This document shows positions 61,069 through 64,000 of a DNA stretch of 64,000 nucleotides, one piece after another (positions within the stretch are counted from its first letter, which is position 1; each line of letters starts with the position of its first letter). Where the stretch lies: positions 23,348,001-23,412,000 of the forward strand of contig JAWQUS010000025.1 of assembly GCA_036365455.1 (NCBI GenBank), read 5' to 3'. A program made the translations under genes and the position numbers. A model generated the notes under the pieces. The model did no database searches and had not been told where the DNA came from. It worked only from the letters and a program-made list of their open reading frames with translations. This stretch comes from Macrosoma leucophasiata (taxonomy: Eukaryota > Arthropoda > Insecta > Lepidoptera > Hedylidae).

Positions 61069-61899
61069 GTTCTAAGCGTAAAGATTTATTTGTAACTAGA
61101 ATTATTTTCAATATATGGCACCGAACATTGATTATGTTTAATTTCTTTTACCAATTATAGAGCTAAACTTTAGTGGATAGCATACATGCACCCACATTAT
61201 GTAATCTATAACTATAGTATCGAAGGCCCTCTTTGTATAAAAATCATAGAACGATTTATAAAATATACCTTCCAAGTTGTCAAGTATATAAAAGGCTATT
61301 ACACGACACGGTGTTCAGGGTCCGACAGAAAGGATGGGCGTGGCCTCGCGCCGTGTTGCCGCTTATTATACTATCCGGTCGACAGCGCCCTAACTCAATC
61401 ACAGTACAAATATAGGTCGCGCCAGGTAAAAAGAACGCTGGCGGTCAAGCTACGCGTCATGTGTTTTTATTTCATTTTATGTTATTCTATGTAATATAGT
61501 TTTCAATCTGCCTACCAATACACGAAACCGCAAGCGAAAGCTAGATCAAAAAGAAACCAATAGGGCTAGTACTTTCGTGCGCGAGTGTACCGATGCGCGA
61601 ACACATCCCTTCTACTTTCTTCCAGCGTTCTTTTTACGTGGCGCGACCTTTACACGGGCCGCTCCGGTCGCCCGTGTATTAGTGTAAGCCTGGTGGGTAA
61701 CCTGGCTCGAAGAATATTTATATATTACTGAAACCCAGTTATGACTTTTTTTGAATTGAAATAAAACTGTAGAGTTTGGCACACTGATATTTATTGTTAT
61801 TGAGACTTTTATTAATTGTACTAATTATCTTACTTTTATAACAATGATTTTATGAGATGGTACCAAACCCCACAATACAGGGTCGTGTCTTTGAATTTG
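61069..61899. other. Downstream interval with a 28-bp inverted pair
   Basis: AGGTCGCGCCAGGTAAAAAG (61414) recurs as CTTTTTACGTGGCGCGACCT (about 61630-61649). The enclosed 236 bases and the CG-rich flanks differ from the AT-rich neighbourhood; possibly a degenerate MITE. No gene beyond short frames. Confidence 0.5.
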
Positions 61900-62190
61900 G
61901 GTTCGAGTGGTGAAGATTACTGCTCCTTTACTAATTAATATCAAATAACCTTATTAACTTTTATTTTTAAAGAAAAATGGAAAGAAAAAATTGACTTCAG
62001 GCGAGACTCGAACTCGCGACCTACTGGGAATCTAGTCCAGCCGCTCTTCCAATTGAGCTACTGAGGCCCTGCCCGATTTGTCAAATCTTTCCTTCACATC
62101 TATTGCATTGCTTTATGGTAGCAGCAGCGCCATCTATTACCGACTATGCTAGTTAGGCAACCGATATAATAGACTTTTCAGTTTATTGAA
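61900..62190 (-). repeat. tRNA-like repeat unit, full minus-strand copy
   Basis: Cassette 61993-62068 and the complete 5' arm to CCGATATAATAGACTTTTCA and TTTATTGAATA. Matches 54596-54915. Confidence 0.85.
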
Positions 62191-62970
62191 TAATTATGTG
62201 TCAATGAAATATATCATAGTAAAACCAATAAGAAATAAAAAAAAACCCGCATCTGAAACGAAATACAGACACTTATTAATATCACATTCCCGGTTTGCTC
62301 CATGTTGAGTCCAGGACCAACTCAACATAAATCCAACTATGGAAAGTGGTGAAAAAACTACTTACGAGGACTTTTAGCTAAATATAATTGCTATCTAGAA
62401 ATAAAAGGTCTCAGCATCCCAGCTCCTCCCGGTTTTAGAGAAACTTGCTGTAACAAAACCCAACCATGTTTTTTATCACGCCATTTGACAATCGATTAAC
62501 GAATCCGAAAAATATGAACACCAATTTCGAGAAACCCACCTCAATTTAACACATTTAAGACTTTTTACAAACTTTTGGCCATGATGGCCTAGAAAATTAA
62601 GGCTTTGCCTTGAAACACCGCACTGTCTGTCGGCACGGGCCCATGACCTCTAGTCACCTATCATTATGACCAAAGAGTATAATAATGATTATGACCTACT
62701 CCGTCGTCCTTCGTTCTCGAAGGTTCCTCAGCACGACCATAAACATCCAACTCTATACTACCATAATGTTCAAGATGAACTTTCCCAAGTAATGTTATTA
62801 TTTATTAATTTAAACGTTATTATATTTCTTTAAATATTTATAGTAGGTGTATGAATTAATTCTTATTATTTTTATATATTAAATTAATTACGTACATAAT
62901 GTACCTATTGATTATGTCAACAAAGTACCTCAGCAAACTACTAGATGGCGTGCCTGTCTACTTCATCTAA
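62191..62970. other. Gene-free interval
   Basis: Mixed-composition sequence with no frame, repeat end or RNA that I can support. Confidence 0.5.
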
Positions 62971-63018
62971 TCGACATGAGTAGCCTTCGACATGAGTAGC
63001 CTTCGACATGAGTAGCCT
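62971..63018. repeat. 16-bp tandem repeat, three units
   Basis: Three exact units of TCGACATGAGTAGCCT followed by seven bases of a fourth. Confidence 0.95.
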
Positions 63019-63107
63019 TCGACATAGTTGGGTGAAATAAAACTAGGTGTCGCTATTCTTCCTATGGGAAAGAAAACCCAAAAAATGCAAGGTATACATT
63101 AGGGCCC

Positions 63108-63247
63108 TAATGGTCGAATACTCAAACGTCACTCAATTTTAAGCAATCCTCAAATGAGCGCTACCTCTATCGTTTGAACGTGTATTATAAAGACAGAAAA
63201 CTTTTAAGTCCCACTTAGATTTAAGTGACGTTTGAGTATTTGGCCGT
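63108..63247. mobile_element. MITE with GGCCGAATACTCAAACGTCA-type ends, copy 2
   Basis: GGTCGAATACTCAAACGTCA at the left and TGACGTTTGAGTATTTGGCC at the right; the inner TCTATCGTTTGAACGTG block is inverted relative to 30720-30868. Confidence 0.7.
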
Positions 63248-63330
63248 AACTCCCTTAATGTTATAACACTACCCGGACCCTTGCTATCGTACCATGTACC
63301 ATGAATACCGTGCCGTGTAATAAATCCTTA

Positions 63331-63684
63331 ATGGCAACCCATTATACATCCCACTGCTGGGCACGAATCTCTCCCCTTTTTTGGGAGGAGGCCTGCAGCT
63401 TACTCCACGACGCTGCTCCAATGCGGATTGGTGGAGGTGGGTGGGTTAGTGGCCAACCCGCTGTCGGATGTTTTCAAACCGCCCATAAGGCCTCCGACAA
63501 GGTTTAACGACTGCTATTTATCGATAGCAACCGGGAACGACGGCTTAACGTGCCCTCCGAAGCACGGAAACGCGCATTTAATTTTGCCACTAGCGGTCAC
63601 CCATCACACTACCCGACCGCGCCCCGCGGTGCTTAACCGAGTAGATCGCTTACGATCTCACCAGCCGCCGGGCCATGCGCGCTT
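63331..63684 (-). repeat. 5S-derived SINE, full copy 3
   Basis: Complete minus-strand copy, with the 5S-like block near 63592-63640 somewhat altered (GCGCCCCGCGGTGCTTAACC) and ending CATGCGCGCTTCGCGC. The (ATT) tail is short or lost. Confidence 0.85.
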
Positions 63685-63736
63685 CGCGCATATGGCGTAG
63701 TAATCGCAATGACTCAACCCAATGACTCTCACTGTT

Positions 63737-64000
63737 GGTAGAGCTCCAGTGACGGAGCTCGCGGGCGTAGGCACCACTGCATTACCTAATATACTTGCCG
63801 CTAAATGGTAGTGTTCAGCACTATCGTGTTCCGGTCAGGTGGTAATGTACGGCCCTGTAATTTCCGGCACAGAGGCATAACACCTTAGGCCTCAGGAGTG
63901 GTAACGCATCTGCATTCTGACCTTGGGCTTTGTGTGGATGTCTATAGGCTGCAGTCATCACTTAACATCAATGTGAACTGCATGCTAGTTTGCCACTTCT
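63737..64000 (+). repeat. D270 repeat at the window edge
   Basis: Starts GTAGAGCTCCAGTGACGGAG and runs to TAGTTTGCCACTTCT at the last base. Confidence 0.85.

Noticed and set aside
61186..61494. 102-codon frame after the secreted-protein gene as an additional exon
   Set aside because: Lies beyond the natural stop of exon 3, has no protein-like features and overlaps the inverted-repeat block.

Overview
The window is nuclear DNA from a moth or butterfly (Lepidoptera). The base composition is AT-rich, and the repeat landscape is typical of that order: Helitron-like elements with CTAG ends, tRNA-derived SINEs, a (TAA)-associated R4/Dong-like retrotransposon and a mariner. Host genes occupy a small part; most of the rest is nested mobile DNA. 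Assignments rest on reading the sequence alone; no database search was run.

Host genes. Five tandem, same-strand (minus), single-exon cytochrome P450 genes of the CYP3 clan (CYP6/CYP9-like) lie at 5919-7415, 17794-19287, 21648-23150, 31246-32748 and 44032-45534. Four are intact (498-500 residues). The second is interrupted only by one TAG codon. Copies 2 to 5 share a proximal promoter block, and copies 3 to 5 share parts of a 3' flank. An orphan inverted copy of the 3' flank at 35.40-35.83 kb has no P450 next to it. All five proteins carry AGVEP in helix I where AGxET is usual. A second host gene, not visible as one reading frame, can be assembled on the plus strand from three exons (54174-54219, 56406-56816, 59939-61068) with matching phase-1 splice junctions. 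It predicts a secreted 528-residue protein with a six-cysteine cluster and a long cysteine-free charged tail.

Mobile DNA, left to right. 1-5458 is the 5' LTR, gag and most of pol of a Ty3/gypsy element on the minus strand, with a tRNA-Ser-like primer site. 7.7-13 kb holds a hAT-type MITE with a perfect 8-bp target duplication, foldback elements, an RTE-like reverse transcriptase remnant and copies of a roughly 270-bp dispersed repeat. 13.0-16.5 kb is a LINE with an intact 995-codon endonuclease/reverse transcriptase frame. 23.4-30.9 kb holds foldback and TIR elements, a triplicated Helitron-like unit, SINEs and one arm of an inverted duplication whose other arm lies at 57.4-59.1 kb. 36.3-43.4 kb and 46.1-48.4 kb are clusters of retroelements joined by (TAA)/(TTA) tracts: R4/Dong-like copies with PD-D endonuclease domains, a nested mariner, 5S-rRNA-derived SINEs and two same-length 766-bp GC-rich elements of unknown class.

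How it fits together. The P450 array has grown by tandem duplication of promoter-gene-3'-flank units and was then spread over about 40 kb by transposon insertion. The P450s are expected to be ER-bound detoxification or hormone-metabolism monooxygenases, but no substrate can be read from sequence. Most remaining gene-free stretches longer than about 300 bases are listed with what they hold or as unassigned.
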